This document shows, piece after piece, positions 44,399-56,554 of a stretch of DNA of 64,000 nt (position 1 is the stretch's first letter; each line of letters begins with the position of its first letter). The DNA is taken from NCBI GenBank assembly GCA_032622095.1, contig CP136063.1, positions 11,633,814-11,697,813 on the forward strand. Direction: 5' to 3'. The notes under the pieces were generated by a model, which was not told where the DNA came from, made no database searches, and saw only the letters and a program-made list of their open reading frames with translations. Source of the DNA: Siphonodentalium dalli (lineage: Eukaryota > Mollusca > Scaphopoda > Gadilida > Siphonodentaliidae). Made by a program: the position numbers and the translations under genes.

Positions 44399-45292
44399 AT
44401 GACCATGCCAGTGAGTATTCCCCTAAGTCCACATAAGATGTAGTTTTCAAACTATTTGCATGGGGAAACAAACAATAATTACTACAGGCTCAAAACACTA
44501 ACAATTCAGGCAACATGAATACTAATCCTTGTAGAAATAACTACTGATCAGTCAGATTTCTGTGGGGGAAAATCATATAACTACAGATAACATCGTTTTT
44601 CAAACAATTATCTGTTTAGCTAGACATTAGAAATGAGTTGTCCGGGACCACCAATATCTCATGTATATATATTGTTTTATATAACACATTACCCACTGTT
44701 GACTTCCATCGATTGATCAAGAAATGGTATATGCGCCAGATCACAAAAACAGAAGCTCCAGTTCACTACAACCTAAACATGATATGGTCCAGTTCAATAC
44801 TTCAAACAGGCTGTCAATTTGGGAAATGATAATGCAATCCAAACTGGTTTGCTATTCATCAAAGCTCTAAACAAGTTTACTCGACAAACATGCTGGTTTT
44901 GGGAGGCAATTCTATATAAATATTTTTTGCATAATTTGTAAAACAATGAAATGTCAATGGTAAACTTAATTAAAATAATGATTTGCTATTATGTGTGGAA
45001 CAAACGTTTAGTGTATAGAAGTAGCTGCCCACTATATGTGTGTCTTGCGGTCCGATTTTGTCTTTAACTATATATACTTAAATACAGATTTGTGTACACA
45101 TGAATTACTATACATTATATGTGTACCATCATAGGCAAAATCGGACGAGCCATAATATGCTACCAGAACCTACATTTATGCGCCATTATACAATTTGTCT
45201 TCCAGGTTAATCACCCCCGTGTAAGTGGTATCGCCAAATCCGAGGGTAGCGCCAAACCCGAGAAAATGGGAAAGTCATTTTCACGTATATGA
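44399..45292 (+). CDS. Candidate small gene, two possible exons
   Basis: ATG ACC ATG CCA at 44399-44410 is followed at once by a consensus donor GTGAGT. At 45205 a good acceptor (ATTTGTCTTCCAG) opens a frame in the matching phase for 28 codons (VNHPRVSGIAKSEGSAKPEK and so on) to TGA at 45290-45292. Together they would encode only about 32 residues, or more if internal exons exist between them. The region before the ATG is relatively GC-rich with no repeats, as for a promoter. I recognise no family. The splice signals are suggestive, but chance cannot be excluded without transcripts. Confidence 0.2.
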
Positions 45293-45368
45293 TATGGGGA
45301 TATGTTTGTCAACCAAAGATGTCACCAAACGCCGATCTTCTCTGCAGTAAATATGCGTAATACTACTT

Positions 45369-45570
45369 AACCCTTTACCCAACAAACCGGCCAAAACCGA
45401 CCAAATAAAGCTTCAACAGCCTAAAATATCTTGGGTCTGTCTCAATACAAGACAGTCAATGACTGTGGGTCGCTCACCAGACTGCAAAGACTGATAAGAC
45501 TGGGACTCTGGAGACCACAACAGTCAGAACTTTCCATTATCACTTTAAAAGAAATAGCTCTAAAGAGACT
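45369..45570. repeat. Dispersed unit and array-edge duplicate
   Basis: TTAACCCTTTACCCAACA and AAGCTTCAACAGCCTAAA are the two edges of the insertion in the ZNF pseudogene (33743-34096), here only about 30 bp apart. They continue into the sequence shared with 40146-40260. Confidence 0.7.
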
Positions 45571-45574
45571 TCAC

Positions 45575-47235
45575 ATATATATAGATTGGTGAAAATCCAC
45601 CTTGAAATCACCAAATGTACACTACTGATCACCCCCCCCCCCTCCTCCAGTTCAACAAGTCCCCTCCCGACCGGGCTACAGACTCCCAAGTCTTAGGTTG
45701 GAATTTCACAACTAACACCTCAAACTTTCTCAATTGTTGGAAATTTTCAATCTCACAAGCGCCTTTTTCTAAAACCATTTAGACATGTCTGAAGCCCAAT
45801 TATCCATGGACCCAAAACACAATACATGTATGTCAGATTGACCGGTTGACCTCATTTTAATAAATCTGAATCTCAGTCACCAAAGGATCCTCCTGATTGC
45901 TCCATACATATAGTTATGTCCCTGGTCCCACCCTATTTAACCTGGTGACCCCATCTGAATAAATTTGAATCCCAGACACAAAAGAACCCTTCATACATAT
46001 GATAAATATCAGTAAAATAGACCTGATGGTCATTGTGAAGGAAGCCTATTAAGAGGGATACTGTCCTTTGTTTGGAGTGGGCTAGCATCACTAAATTCAC
46101 CCTCTGGGGACCTCATTCTGCTAAAGCCCTCAACTGCTATGGCAGACCTAGGATAACATTGAAGTTCCCCAGTTGGAAGTTGATGTTCACCCATTGGGCA
46201 CATCAATTATGAATTTTATCTTCTGCAAATTAGGGGATATAGAAACTTCCTAGAAGGGAAATGTAACTAAAAACAATGTTAATTTGATACTATAGATACT
46301 TCCCAGAAGATGAGGCATAAGCAAAATGAGGTCTCGAGAGGGTGAATTTGGTGATGCTAGCCCACTGTGTGGGATAGCATCACTAAATTCACCCTCTGGG
46401 AACCTCATTCTGCAAATGTCAGACACAATAAATTCAGGCAGTTTGTTTAAAATTGCTAGCAGTATGTTTATACAAGCTGTCAGTGACATATTATTCTTGA
46501 TTAATGACATGTGTTTCTCTCTGTTTATCCACAAAGAGATATCGGCAACTTTAATAGAACAGGTATTAAAGTTGGAAGCTGGAAAAGATATCCGTTGGAA
46601 GGGATGTTGGTTGGGTGCAGGTCACTGCAGGTTGGGGTGGGTCTGGGCCATGTGGGAGGGGGGATGGGTAATGGAATATTTCTGTAATTTCAGAAGATTA
46701 AAGATTAAAGTTTCATAACTCTGCAGATGTTATAATCTTTTAACTTTTTTCAAATTTTATAAAATGATTAATAAATGAATTTTTTGTTTGTTAATTTGAG
46801 TATGGTGAAAATTCCAAAAATCTGAATTTTACCAAAATTATTTTTTTAAGTTATGTCACTGGCTCCGCCCACATTCGACCCAGTGACCTCATTTGAACAA
46901 ATCTGAATAACAGTCCCCCAAGGACCCTTTGTACCAAATATGAACCCATTCGGCCAAATGAAATTTGAGAAGAAGTCGTTGTAAGAATTACAGAGTTATA
47001 GCCCTGGCTTCGCAACTATTTGACCCAGTGTCCTCATTTGAACAAATCTGAATGAGAGTCGCCTAGGGAACATCCACACCAAATATGAACCAATTCGGCA
47101 TTACGGTTTCAGAGAAGAAGATGTTCAAAGAATTGTTGACGGACGGACGGATGGACGGACGGATGGACGGACGGACGACGGACGAGGAGTGATGACTATA
47201 GCTCCACCGGAGACTTCGTCTCAGGTGAGCTAAAA
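45575..47235. repeat. Dispersed repeat block X, copy 2
   Basis: Same order as copy 1 from CACTACTGATCACCCCC through the tandem units to (GACG)n and CTTCGTCTCAGGTGAGCTAA. It runs directly into the 48-bp satellite. A foldback insertion (46076-46364) and other indels distinguish it from copy 1. Confidence 0.85.
46076..46364. mobile_element. Foldback inserted in block X copy 2
   Basis: GTGGGCTAGCATCACTAAAT...CACCCTCT at the left pairs with AGAGGGTG..ATTTGGTGATGCTAGCCCAC at the right. A third, direct copy of the arm follows at 46370-46420. Copy 1 lacks it. Confidence 0.8.
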
Positions 47236-47507
47236 ATGGGCGATAGTCCTTACGACATTAAGGCGCCGCTACTTAGTGAATGGGGTAGTTGTTACGACAT
47301 TGAGGCGCTGCCACTTGTAGAATAAATGGGGGATAGCCCCTGTGACATTAAGGTGTCGCTACTTACATACTAAATGGGGAGAGTCCTTTGTACATGTAAG
47401 TGCTTACGACATTAAGGTTTCACTACTTACATAATAAATGGATGATTGTCCATACGACATTCAGGCGCCGCTACTTACATAATAAATGGGGGATAGTCCC
47501 TGTGCCA
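47236..47507. repeat. 48-bp satellite, second array
   Basis: About six units of the 37.6-40.1 kb satellite, ending where the LINE fragment begins. The last units are nearly identical to 39110-39180. Confidence 0.92.
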
Positions 47508-48282
47508 TTGAGGAAAATCTAGGAGTCCATCTCGATCAAACACTGTCTATGGAGACACATATCGACCACCTCTGCAAGTCTATATTTTCGGAACTGCGAC
47601 GCCTTGGCCAGGTCCGCAAATATCTCACTGTTGATGCAGCAAAAAAACTTGTTGCTTCGTTTGTTATGAGTCGTCTAGACTACTGTAACATACTATTATT
47701 CCGGCTCCCCGATTCGAACATCAAAATACTTCAACGCTTGCAGGACACCGCCGCCAGAATTGTACTCCGAAGAAGGAAAGGCTGTAGAGTAACAACCATG
47801 CACGCCGACCTTCACTGGCTACCTATCAAAGATTGGATACAATTCAAAATAGCAACATTTGGTTTCCGTTGGATGTTTGTCTCTGAATCCCTTCCCGAAT
47901 ATATTAACAGTCTGATATATCCACACACTCCCCGTCGAAAACTTCGTTCTGGTGAATCGTCCCTTCTCTGCCCTCAAGGTGCAAATATTTTGACCGTCGG
48001 CGACAGAGCTTTCTCTGTAGCCTGTCCCGACATTTGGAACTCTCTACCAAATGAAATGCGACAATCTTGCTAACCGATTTTCGATCTGCTTTAAAAACTC
48101 ACATATTCCGACAACGCTACACCGACACAAAGAAAATTAAGAAAATCTGATTATATATAATTCCACATATCTATGGATTATTTTCCATGTGCATTTCTTG
48201 TGTATTTATATAATGTGTAAAGCGCTTAGGGCCCCTTGCCGGGGATAGGCGCTATATAAATATTATTATTATTATTATTATT
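47508..48282 (+). mobile_element. 5'-truncated non-LTR retrotransposon (CR1/L2-like) 3' end
   Basis: Open frame to 48073: IEENLGVHLDQTLSMETHID, then VMSRLDYCN, RLQDTAAR, LHWLPIKDWIQFKIATF and PDIWNSLPNEMRQS. This is the RT thumb and C-terminal region typical of CR1/L2/Jockey-type elements. It continues in another frame for about 20 codons past the stop. The 3' UTR ends GTAAAGCGCTTAGGGCCCCT...GGCGCTATATAAAT and a (ATT)n tail (48260-48282). It lies within the 48-bp satellite, which resumes at 48283. Confidence 0.88.
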
Positions 48283-48350
48283 GTAATAAATGGGGATAGT
48301 CCTTACGACAATAAGTCGCCGTTACTTACATAATAAATGGGGTGTAGTCC
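48283..48350. repeat. 48-bp satellite remnant after the LINE
   Basis: About one and a half units (AATAAATGGGGATAGTCCTT, GTTACTTACATAATAAATGG). Confidence 0.85.
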
Positions 48351-49944
48351 CGCCGTTTTGTTTATTTTATAGCAATGAGCTAGTAACGGAAATCAGTAGC
48401 AACGGCGCCAAATCTATACATCTACTTCGTAACGTCGCCGGACTGTCCTGCGTAAGGGTGACGCCATGTAGAGAAACGGAACAGTGAATGGGACTGGATT
48501 GGGCATGCCCGAGGAATTCAGCTGATGACAATATTGGCGCGTAGGAATATCTAACATTGAAGCTCATTTTCTTACCGTTTAGTCGGGAAGCCAACAAGGT
48601 CCACCTGCAACCCCCCCCCCCCGATGATTACAAATAACCTTATTTTTATTGTTCCCTATGGTATCCAGATAAAGAATCCGGATTTCACCGAAAAATAAAG
48701 GTGGCCCTACTAGGTGCTAGAGCCATTTGAATCCAAGATGGCCGCCATTTCCTCTAATTCCGACCAGCTGTATTTAATCGTTGTAATAGATCAGTTATTA
48801 GCAAAAGACACAGACAAAATGTATGCCATTTTGTTGGTATGATGTCCTTCTTCAAAATGACGGCAAATAATTTCAAAAAATAATTTAAAATGGCCGCCGA
48901 AAAATGACGTCATATGCACGAAAATAGGAAATTTAATTAATATTTCACCATATCTTCCATTTTTCTTCACATTAATCATTAGTAAATGGCAATGTTTTTG
49001 AGACAGTCATCAAGCGTGATATTATAGCGTCATTTTAAGACATTTGCCATTGACGAGGGTTCCGTAATAGATACAGAAAGAGGATTTGAAAAAGAGGGGT
49101 AAAATTTTCGATTTTTTGCAAGACGATTTTGATAGTCATTTTATCGACAAACCACGCATGCTGTTAATAGAATGTCAACAACTATGTGCTTTATTTTATT
49201 GGACGGATGTTTTACTTCAATGGAAATGAAATTGGTGTAGAAAATTTCCAATATGGCCGCCGAAAATATGAAAAATGGTAAATATTGCCCCAGGGTGTCC
49301 TGCAATGGCTTACAAGTTGTGGTTGATATATAAAATTAGCTAATCTGTATTATGTACATTGGATACTAACATGTCTGATGAACCATGGATCATTGTTTCT
49401 ATTGTCACCACTGACATCACCAGAAATATTGGATTTTTCTCTCACAAACTTGACATAAATTTCGGCAAAAATTCACTTTGCAGGGTTGGACAATTGTTTT
49501 AAGTAAAATGCAACTATCATTGGTATCAAAGGTATTTATTGTTTTGGTATATCTTAAATGTTTTACACTATGGTGTTTATAGACCAAATTGCTCAAGATG
49601 GCTTCCAAAATGGCAACCAAATTTGTAAAAAGTAAATTTTTTACATATATCCCGAACATTATTATCTGCGTTATCCGACAAGGTACCAAACTGTGACTCA
49701 CTTGGTTATTATATGTGTTAGTCAATTAACTGACAACTACGTTCTATTCTGTTTGTCCCAGTTCCGTATGGGGCATGACAAATTAATTTAAAAGTTGTAG
49801 TATGTAATGTAGTATGTAATATCGATCACAATAAAATATGTTTAAACAAAAAACCTTCAAAATGATTGGTTTCTGGCACATATAGACGAGTCACAACTAT
49901 ATGGACGATGAAATGTGTCACAAAAGGTCGAGTCACGCTGCTGA
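48351..49944. other. Unassigned; repeated ATGGCCGCC motifs
   Basis: ATGGCCGCC or close variants occur at about 48737, 48890, 49254 and 49600. Each is near GAAAAAT or GACGTCA-like words, suggesting a diverged repeat with YY1-like sites. No gene was recognised. Confidence 0.4.
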
Positions 49945-50010
49945 TGGTATTATTTCTTGCACCTACATTGTTACGGACGATTGTCCCTTTGTGGGTCATA
50001 ATGTGTAGTC
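49945..50010 (-). pseudogene. Zinc-finger 3' end remnant
   Basis: On the minus strand, GGGACAATCGTCCGTAACAA followed by TGTAGGTGCAAGAAATAA corresponds to (T)GDRP-stop-QC..CKK at the shared end of the two minus-strand ZNF loci. It has the same TAA (49971-49973). Confidence 0.6.
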
Positions 50011-50219
50011 GGTCGCTCTATTAAATAACTGATTCTATAACTCAGCAATCCACGTGCCAGATATCCTTATAGTTGTTCAAGTGACACCTACATGTATATA
50101 CAAGAAAAATTATATTTCGAGCAAGGAAAACTACAGGACTACTATTATATATATCAAAATTATTTGAGAAAGCGACAAATTCGCAGCTACAAATTTATTG
50201 TGACTATTTTGAACCTGCT

Positions 50220-50630
50220 CTCTCAGCTTTTAGTAGGCAACATGGGTGCAGTGACGTAATGATAAGTGTCATTGAATACTGGCGCAGGGCACTTGACAGG
50301 CACGAAAGTGTTGCCGCTGTGATGATGGACATGTCAAAGGTTTTTGATTGTCTACCTCATGATCTTATGACCCTGATGTTGCTCGGAGCACTCTGGAAGC
50401 TGATAGCCTTAATCTCACTGAGTGGTTCGCACCGAATGGCACGAATGCAAATCCAGAGAAGTTCCTAGCAATATCATTGGGTCCCAAAAGTAAATCTATA
50501 ACTGGCATAAATGCTTCACATCTTACTTCATGTATCGATGAAATGTTAATTGACGTTTAACACTCTCATTGAATCGCTATGTTAAAATGCATCAATGCAA
50601 CTGAATGTCGTAAAGAGACTAGGACATATG
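50220..50630 (+). mobile_element. Non-LTR retrotransposon fragment, copy 2
   Basis: MISVIEYWRRALDRHESVAA followed by VMMDMSKVFDCLPHDLM is the RT palm segment with a D-x-(S/K)K-x-FD motif. An internal deletion then joins it to the piece homologous to 32760-32960 (TTGCTCGGAGCACTCTGGAA ... ATTGGGTCCCAAAAGTAAAT). The YADD region is lost. Frameshifts are present. Confidence 0.8.
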
Positions 50631-50864
50631 CTGACCCTCTCAGGCAAAAAAATGTATCTTCAAATCTGTTATCCTCTCAAATTTTAATTACTGCCCTCTT
50701 ACCTGGCATTTCTGCCAAGCACACTTAGAAATAACAAGCCGTATAGGTACTCAGGTAGTGCCAATATGTCTGTTAGTACCAGATCAACAGGTATCGAGAA
50801 GAATTTGGTTCTTTTTATTGATATACTACCACATAATGTTGGTACTAGCCACTCTCGGAACCTA

Positions 50865-50985
50865 AAAGCTACCCACGTGATGGCACCACGTGATAATTAA
50901 TTTGGTACTAGCCGATCTCGGAACCCAAGTGTTACCCACGTGATGGCATCACGTGATAATTCATTTGGTACTAGCCGATCTCGAT
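50865..50985. promoter_or_regulatory. Tandem ~64-bp repeat with four CACGTG boxes
   Basis: Two copies of a ~64-bp unit with GGTACTAGCC..TCTCGGAACC and ACCCACGTGATGGCA(C/T)CACGTGATAAT. Each copy holds two CACGTG palindromes. A third partial unit ends at ATAAAATGGCGGCG, a YY1-like word and a possible start. It could be a promoter with E-boxes or simply a repeat. Confidence 0.5.
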
Positions 50986-52036
50986 AAAATGGCGGCGTCC
51001 AGCCACTTCAAGTTGAAGCGATTGAGTTTTGTTTACAGTATATAAACACGGACGAAGAGACAAACAAACACCAGGCTTAGACATGTTATGTTGGCATCGG
51101 ACCCGGCTTACATGCTGTAGCGTATGCCAGTTTAGGTACGTTGTTCGCTCGATGGGTGGATTTAAGATTAGGGAAGTAACTTCTCTGAAATTCATCAACA
51201 TATTTTGTGTGTGTGAAAATGGACCTAACTGGCTTCTCAATAACCTGGAATATTGTCAGCACTGTGTTGATTATGTTTGTACATGGACGGGACAAGATGA
51301 TATATAACCTACGAAAAAATAACGGGCGCTAACATTTTTGATATTCTCCTCTGCAGTCTGAAGAAAGCAGCAATTTTCGGTGAACTGAGACAGACCAAAT
51401 TCAAAAGTCATTGAGTGCAGTGGGGTTACATTTTACATGCACAACAGTATTGTGAATTACAAAAGACAGATACTTAAGTATCACAACATTAGAAACCGCC
51501 CAATTAGCTCACAAGAGTCAACCACTGGTGACTATGATTACGAGACATCCAATTATGTATGAATTAGTCGGAGTTATGACGTCACAGATCAGTCATGACT
51601 CAGGAGTCAGTGACAAGTTCGATGGATCATATTCTTCAATTTTCATCGAAACGTGATTTGAGAACCATGTCGCCATGACATGTCGCCCAGTTACGGAGTC
51701 TGCTATTCTTTTGATCGAAACGCCTGTGATGCTGTGACATTGTCCCGATATATTTATGGAATTGTGGATAATCTCGGAGATACGGATCAAATTCTGGGAC
51801 ACACGTTATAACTGAATCAATCGCAAGCTTTTAGTAACGTACTAATGCTATGCTCTAATTAATCATCCCCCTTTAACAAGGTTGTAGGGCGTTAATGACA
51901 CCGGTTATACCATACCGCCGTTCAACCATGGTCAAGTGGTTGATATATGGCAACTGCAGATAATGTTTATACAGTCTTATTAATAAAAAAAAATTGCGAC
52001 CACTGTACTCCGCACTAATTTGTCACATGGCCACCT
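50986..52036. other. Unassigned stretch
   Basis: ATGGCGGCG at about 50992 opens only a short frame. No repeats or recognisable genes otherwise. Confidence 0.35.
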
Positions 52037-55000
52037 TGTAGGTTACACTGGTGTAAATAAGGTTCCGAGTGACATCTAGCGGATGCGGGAGGAATATATA
52101 GGAGAGAATAAAATAGACACTGGGCCCTGATTGGTCAATAGCCTTGTGTGCTTTTCACATAAAAAAATCATCACACCTCTTCCCTATGATTTCCCATAGG
52201 TAAAATAACCATTGGCACAGGAATTAACCCTTTGTAGTGAAGTTTGAATTTTTTGGTGTGGTCTAAAATATGACTGTATTTTTTTATGCAGTTCTGACAC
52301 TAGTTACGAAAACATAAGATTTAAAGGCGAATTCCCTGCTAGACAGACATGATTTTTTTGTGTAAAAAGTTTCCCAAAATGTCAATTTTTCAGATTTAAA
52401 GAAAATTTTGGACCCAACATTTATATTGGCAACACTATACGCTAAAACGTTAGCACTGAGGCCTATGGAAAACATTTACACCAGTGTAACCTAAAGGGAA
52501 AAAATAGCTTTTTATCATTTTTGATTCCTGGGAGTCACTTTAAAGCATTTTGATGCATTTTACAGAGCCTGGTCTTTCAGTCCAATGAATATCTCATGCT
52601 TGATGTGGCTATTCTTGCTGCTGATGCCATCTTTCACTTACATCAGCCAAAAAAATAGTAAGATTTTTCATAAAAAATGCCAATTTTTCAAGGTATTTTC
52701 AAAAAATTTCAAGGTGGTAATAGTCACATGATAATGCAAATGACCCATAACATGGGCATGTCAACGACACATATATCAATTGTTATAAGAACCTAATTTA
52801 ACAAGTATTTTGTATTTTATAGCCAGTGATATACAGATATATATCATAAAAGTGTGTCATTTCCACTGGTGGGTATGGTCATTTGAAGGTTAATAGCACT
52901 AAAACTTGGACACATTTAAGAAAATGCTTCAGCAATTCAAAGAGAGCATATCTTTATTCAACTAATTCAATATACACCCACATCCAGTTATCTTGGATCA
53001 TCCTTGCAGACCTGAAAATGTCATATTTTATTCTTCAATGTGCTGATAAAGTCATGCGCTTGATGCTCAGCTGATCAGATCTGGACTCAATGACCTCACA
53101 TCACCAGAAGTTCTCTCATGGAAAGAATATTGAACAGTCTTCCATAGCTAATCCAAGTTTGCAACACCAGACCCCTAAAACTGAGTGAAAATGGGGCCTG
53201 AACATGACTGGTGGTGGAAAATTGTGCTTTTTTGATGAATAATTTGTTAAAGGGGGTGGGGTTAAATTGTGTGTGATAAATAAAGAACCACAGAAGTGAT
53301 ATTGTTTTTGAACACATTTTTTCCATTGATGGGCAATTCTGAAGAAATGTAGGGAGTTACAATTATTCCGCGAAAAAGCGGGCTATCGCTTTAGGTTACA
53401 CTGGTGTAAATAAGGTTCCGAGTGACATCTAGCGGATGCGGGAGGAATATATAGGAGAGAATAAAATAGACACTGGGCCCTGATTGGTCAATAGCCTTGT
53501 GTGCTTTTCACATAAAAAAATCATCACACCTCTTCCCTATGATTTCCCACAGGTAAAATAACCATTGGCACAGGAATTACCCCTTTGTAGTGAAGTTTGA
53601 ATTTTTTGGTGTGGTCTAAAATATGACTGTATTTTTTTATGCAGTTCTGACACTAGTTACGATAACATAAGATTTAAAGGCGAATTCCCTGCTAGACAGA
53701 CATGATTTTTTTGTGTAAAAAGTTTCCCAAAATGTCAATTTTTCAGATTTAAAGAAAATTTTGGACCCAACATTTATATTGGCAACACTATACGCTAAAA
53801 CGTTAGCACTGAGGCCTATGGAAAACATTTACACCAGTGTAACCTAAAGGGAAAAAATAGCTTTTTATCATTTTTGATTCCTGGGAGTCACTTTAAAGCA
53901 TTTTGATGCATTTTACAGAGCCTGGTCTTTCAGTCCAATGAATATCTCATGCTTGATGTGGCTATTCTTGCTGCTGATGCCTTCTTTCACTTACATCAGC
54001 CAAAAAAATAGTAAGATTTTTCATAAAAAATGCCAATTATTCAAGGTATTTTCAAAAAATTTCAAGGTGGTAATAGTCACATGATAATGCAAATGACCCA
54101 TAACATGGGCATGTCAACGACACATATATCAATTGTTATAAGAACCTAATTTAACAAGTATTTTGGATTTTATAGCCAGTGATATACAGATATATATCAT
54201 AAAAGTGTGTCATTTCCACTGGTGGGTATGGTCATTTGAAGGTTAATAGCACTAAAACTTGGACACATTTAAGAAAATACTTCAGCAATTCAAAGAGAGC
54301 ATATCTTTATTCAACTAATTCAATATACACCCACATCCAGTTATCTTGGATCACCCTTGCAGACCTGAAAATGTCATATTTTATTCTTCAATGTGCTGAT
54401 AAAGTCATGCGCTTGATGCTCAGCTGATCAGATCTGGACTCAATGACCTCACATCACCAGAAGTTCTCTCATGGAAAGAATATTGAACAGTCTTCCATAG
54501 CTGATCCAAGTTTGCAACACCAGACCCCTAAAACTGAGTGAAAATGGGGCCTGAACATGACTGGTGGTGGAAAATTGTGCTTTTTTGATGAATAATTTGT
54601 TAAAGGGGGTGGGGTTAAATTGTGTGTGATAAATAAAGAACCACAGAAGTGATATTGTTTTTGAACACATTTTTTCCATTGATGGACAATTCTGAAGAAA
54701 TGTAGGGAGTTACAATTATTCCGCGAAAAAGCGGGCTATCGCTTTAGGTTACACTGGTGTAAATAAGGTTCCGAGTGACATCTAGCGGATGCGGGAGGAA
54801 TATATAGGAGAGAATAAAATAGACACTGGGCCCTGATTGGTCAATAGCCTTGTGTGCTTTTCACATAAAAAAATCATCACACCTCTTCCCTATGATTTCC
54901 CATAGGTAAAATAACCATTGGCACAGGAATTAACCCTTTGTAGTGAAGTTTGAAATTTTTGGTGTGGTCTAAAATATGACTGTATTTTTTTATGCAGTTC

Positions 55001-56554
55001 TGACACTAGTTACGAAAACATAAGATTTAAAGGCGAATTCCCTGCTAGACAGACATGATTTTTTTGTGTAAAAAGTTTCCCAAAATGTCAATTTTTCAGA
55101 TTTGAAGAAAATTTTGGACCCAACATTTATATTGGCAACACTATACGCTAAAACGTTAGCACTGAGGCCTATGGAAAACATTTACACCAGTGTAACCTAA
55201 AGGGAAAAAATAGCTTTTTATCATTTTTGATTCCTGGGAGTCACTTTAAAGCATTTTGATGCATTTTACAGAGCCTGGTCTTTCAGTCCAATGAATATCT
55301 CATGCTTGATGTGGCTATTCTTGCTGCTGATGCCTTCTTTCACTTACATCAGCCAAAAAAATAGTAAGATTTTTCATAAAAAATGCCAATTTTTCAAGGT
55401 ATTTTCAAAAAATTTCAAGGTGGTAATAGTCACATGATAATGCAAATGACCCATAACATGGGCATGTCAACGACACATATATCAATTGTTATAAGAACCT
55501 AATTTAACAAGTATTTTGGATTTTATAGCCAGTGATATACAGATATATATCATAAAAGTGTGTCATTTCCACTGGTGGGTATGGTCATTTGAAGGTTAAT
55601 AGCACTAAAACTTGGACACATTTAAGAAAATGCTTCAGCAATTCAAAGAGAGCATATCTTTATTCAACTAATTCAATATACACCCACATCCAGTTATCTT
55701 GGATCACCCTTGCAGACCTGAAAATGTCATATTTTATTCTTCAATGTGCTGATAAAGTCATGCGCTTGATGCTCAGCTGATCAGATCTGGACTCAGTGAC
55801 CTCACATCACCAGAAGTTCTCTCATGGAAAGAATATTGAACAGTCTTCCATAGCTGATCCAAGTTTGCAACACCAGACCCCTAAAACTGAGTGAAAATGG
55901 GGCCTGAACATGACTGGTGGTGGAAAATTGTGCTTTTTTGATAAATAATTTGTTAAAGGGGGTGGGGTTAAATTGTGTGTGATAAATAAAGAACCACAGA
56001 AGTGATATTGTTTTTGAACACATTTTTTCCATTGATGGGCAATTCTGAAGAAATGTAGGGAGTTACAATTATTCCGCGAAAAAGCGGGCTATCGCTTTAG
56101 GTTACACTGGTGTAAATAAGGTTCCGAGTGACATCTAGCGGATGCGGGAGGAATATATAGGAGAGAATAAAATAGACACTGGGCCCTGATTGGTCAATAG
56201 CCTTGTGTGCTTTTCACATAAAAAAATCATCACACCTCTTCCCTATGATTTCCCATAGGTAAAATAACCATTGGCACAGGAATTAACCCTTTGTAGTGAA
56301 GTTTGAATTTTTTGGTGTGGTCTAAAATATGACTGTATTTTTTTATGCAGTTCTGACACTAGTTACGAAAACATAAGATTTAAAGGCGAATTCCCTGCTA
56401 GACAGACATGATTTTTTTGTGTAAAAAGTTTCCCAAAATGTCAATTTTTCAGATTTAAAGAAAATTTTGGACCCAACATTTATATTGGCAACACTATACG
56501 CTAAAACGTTAGCACTGAGGCCTATGGAAAACATTTACACCAGTGTAACCTGTA
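52037..56554. mobile_element. MITE-bounded tandem amplicon, 1353-bp unit
   Basis: Four 451-bp MITEs (52041-52491, 53394-53844, 54747-55197, 56100-56550) alternate with three 902-bp spacers. MITE ends are GGTTACACTGGTGTAAAT and its exact inverse. The array starts and ends precisely at MITE termini, and the outer termini are flanked by the same four bases, TGTA (52037-52040 and 56551-56554). Inner MITE-spacer junctions instead have TTTA / TAAA. Units are about 99% identical with scattered substitutions. Short frames (63, 63 and 76 codons) recur in each unit without any known domain. Confidence 0.95.

Noticed and set aside
52284-56534. Conserved small proteins of 63 and 76 residues in each 1353-bp unit
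   Set aside because: Their conservation follows from the recent duplication of the whole unit. Substitutions are not biased to silent sites as far as I can see, and no domain is recognisable.
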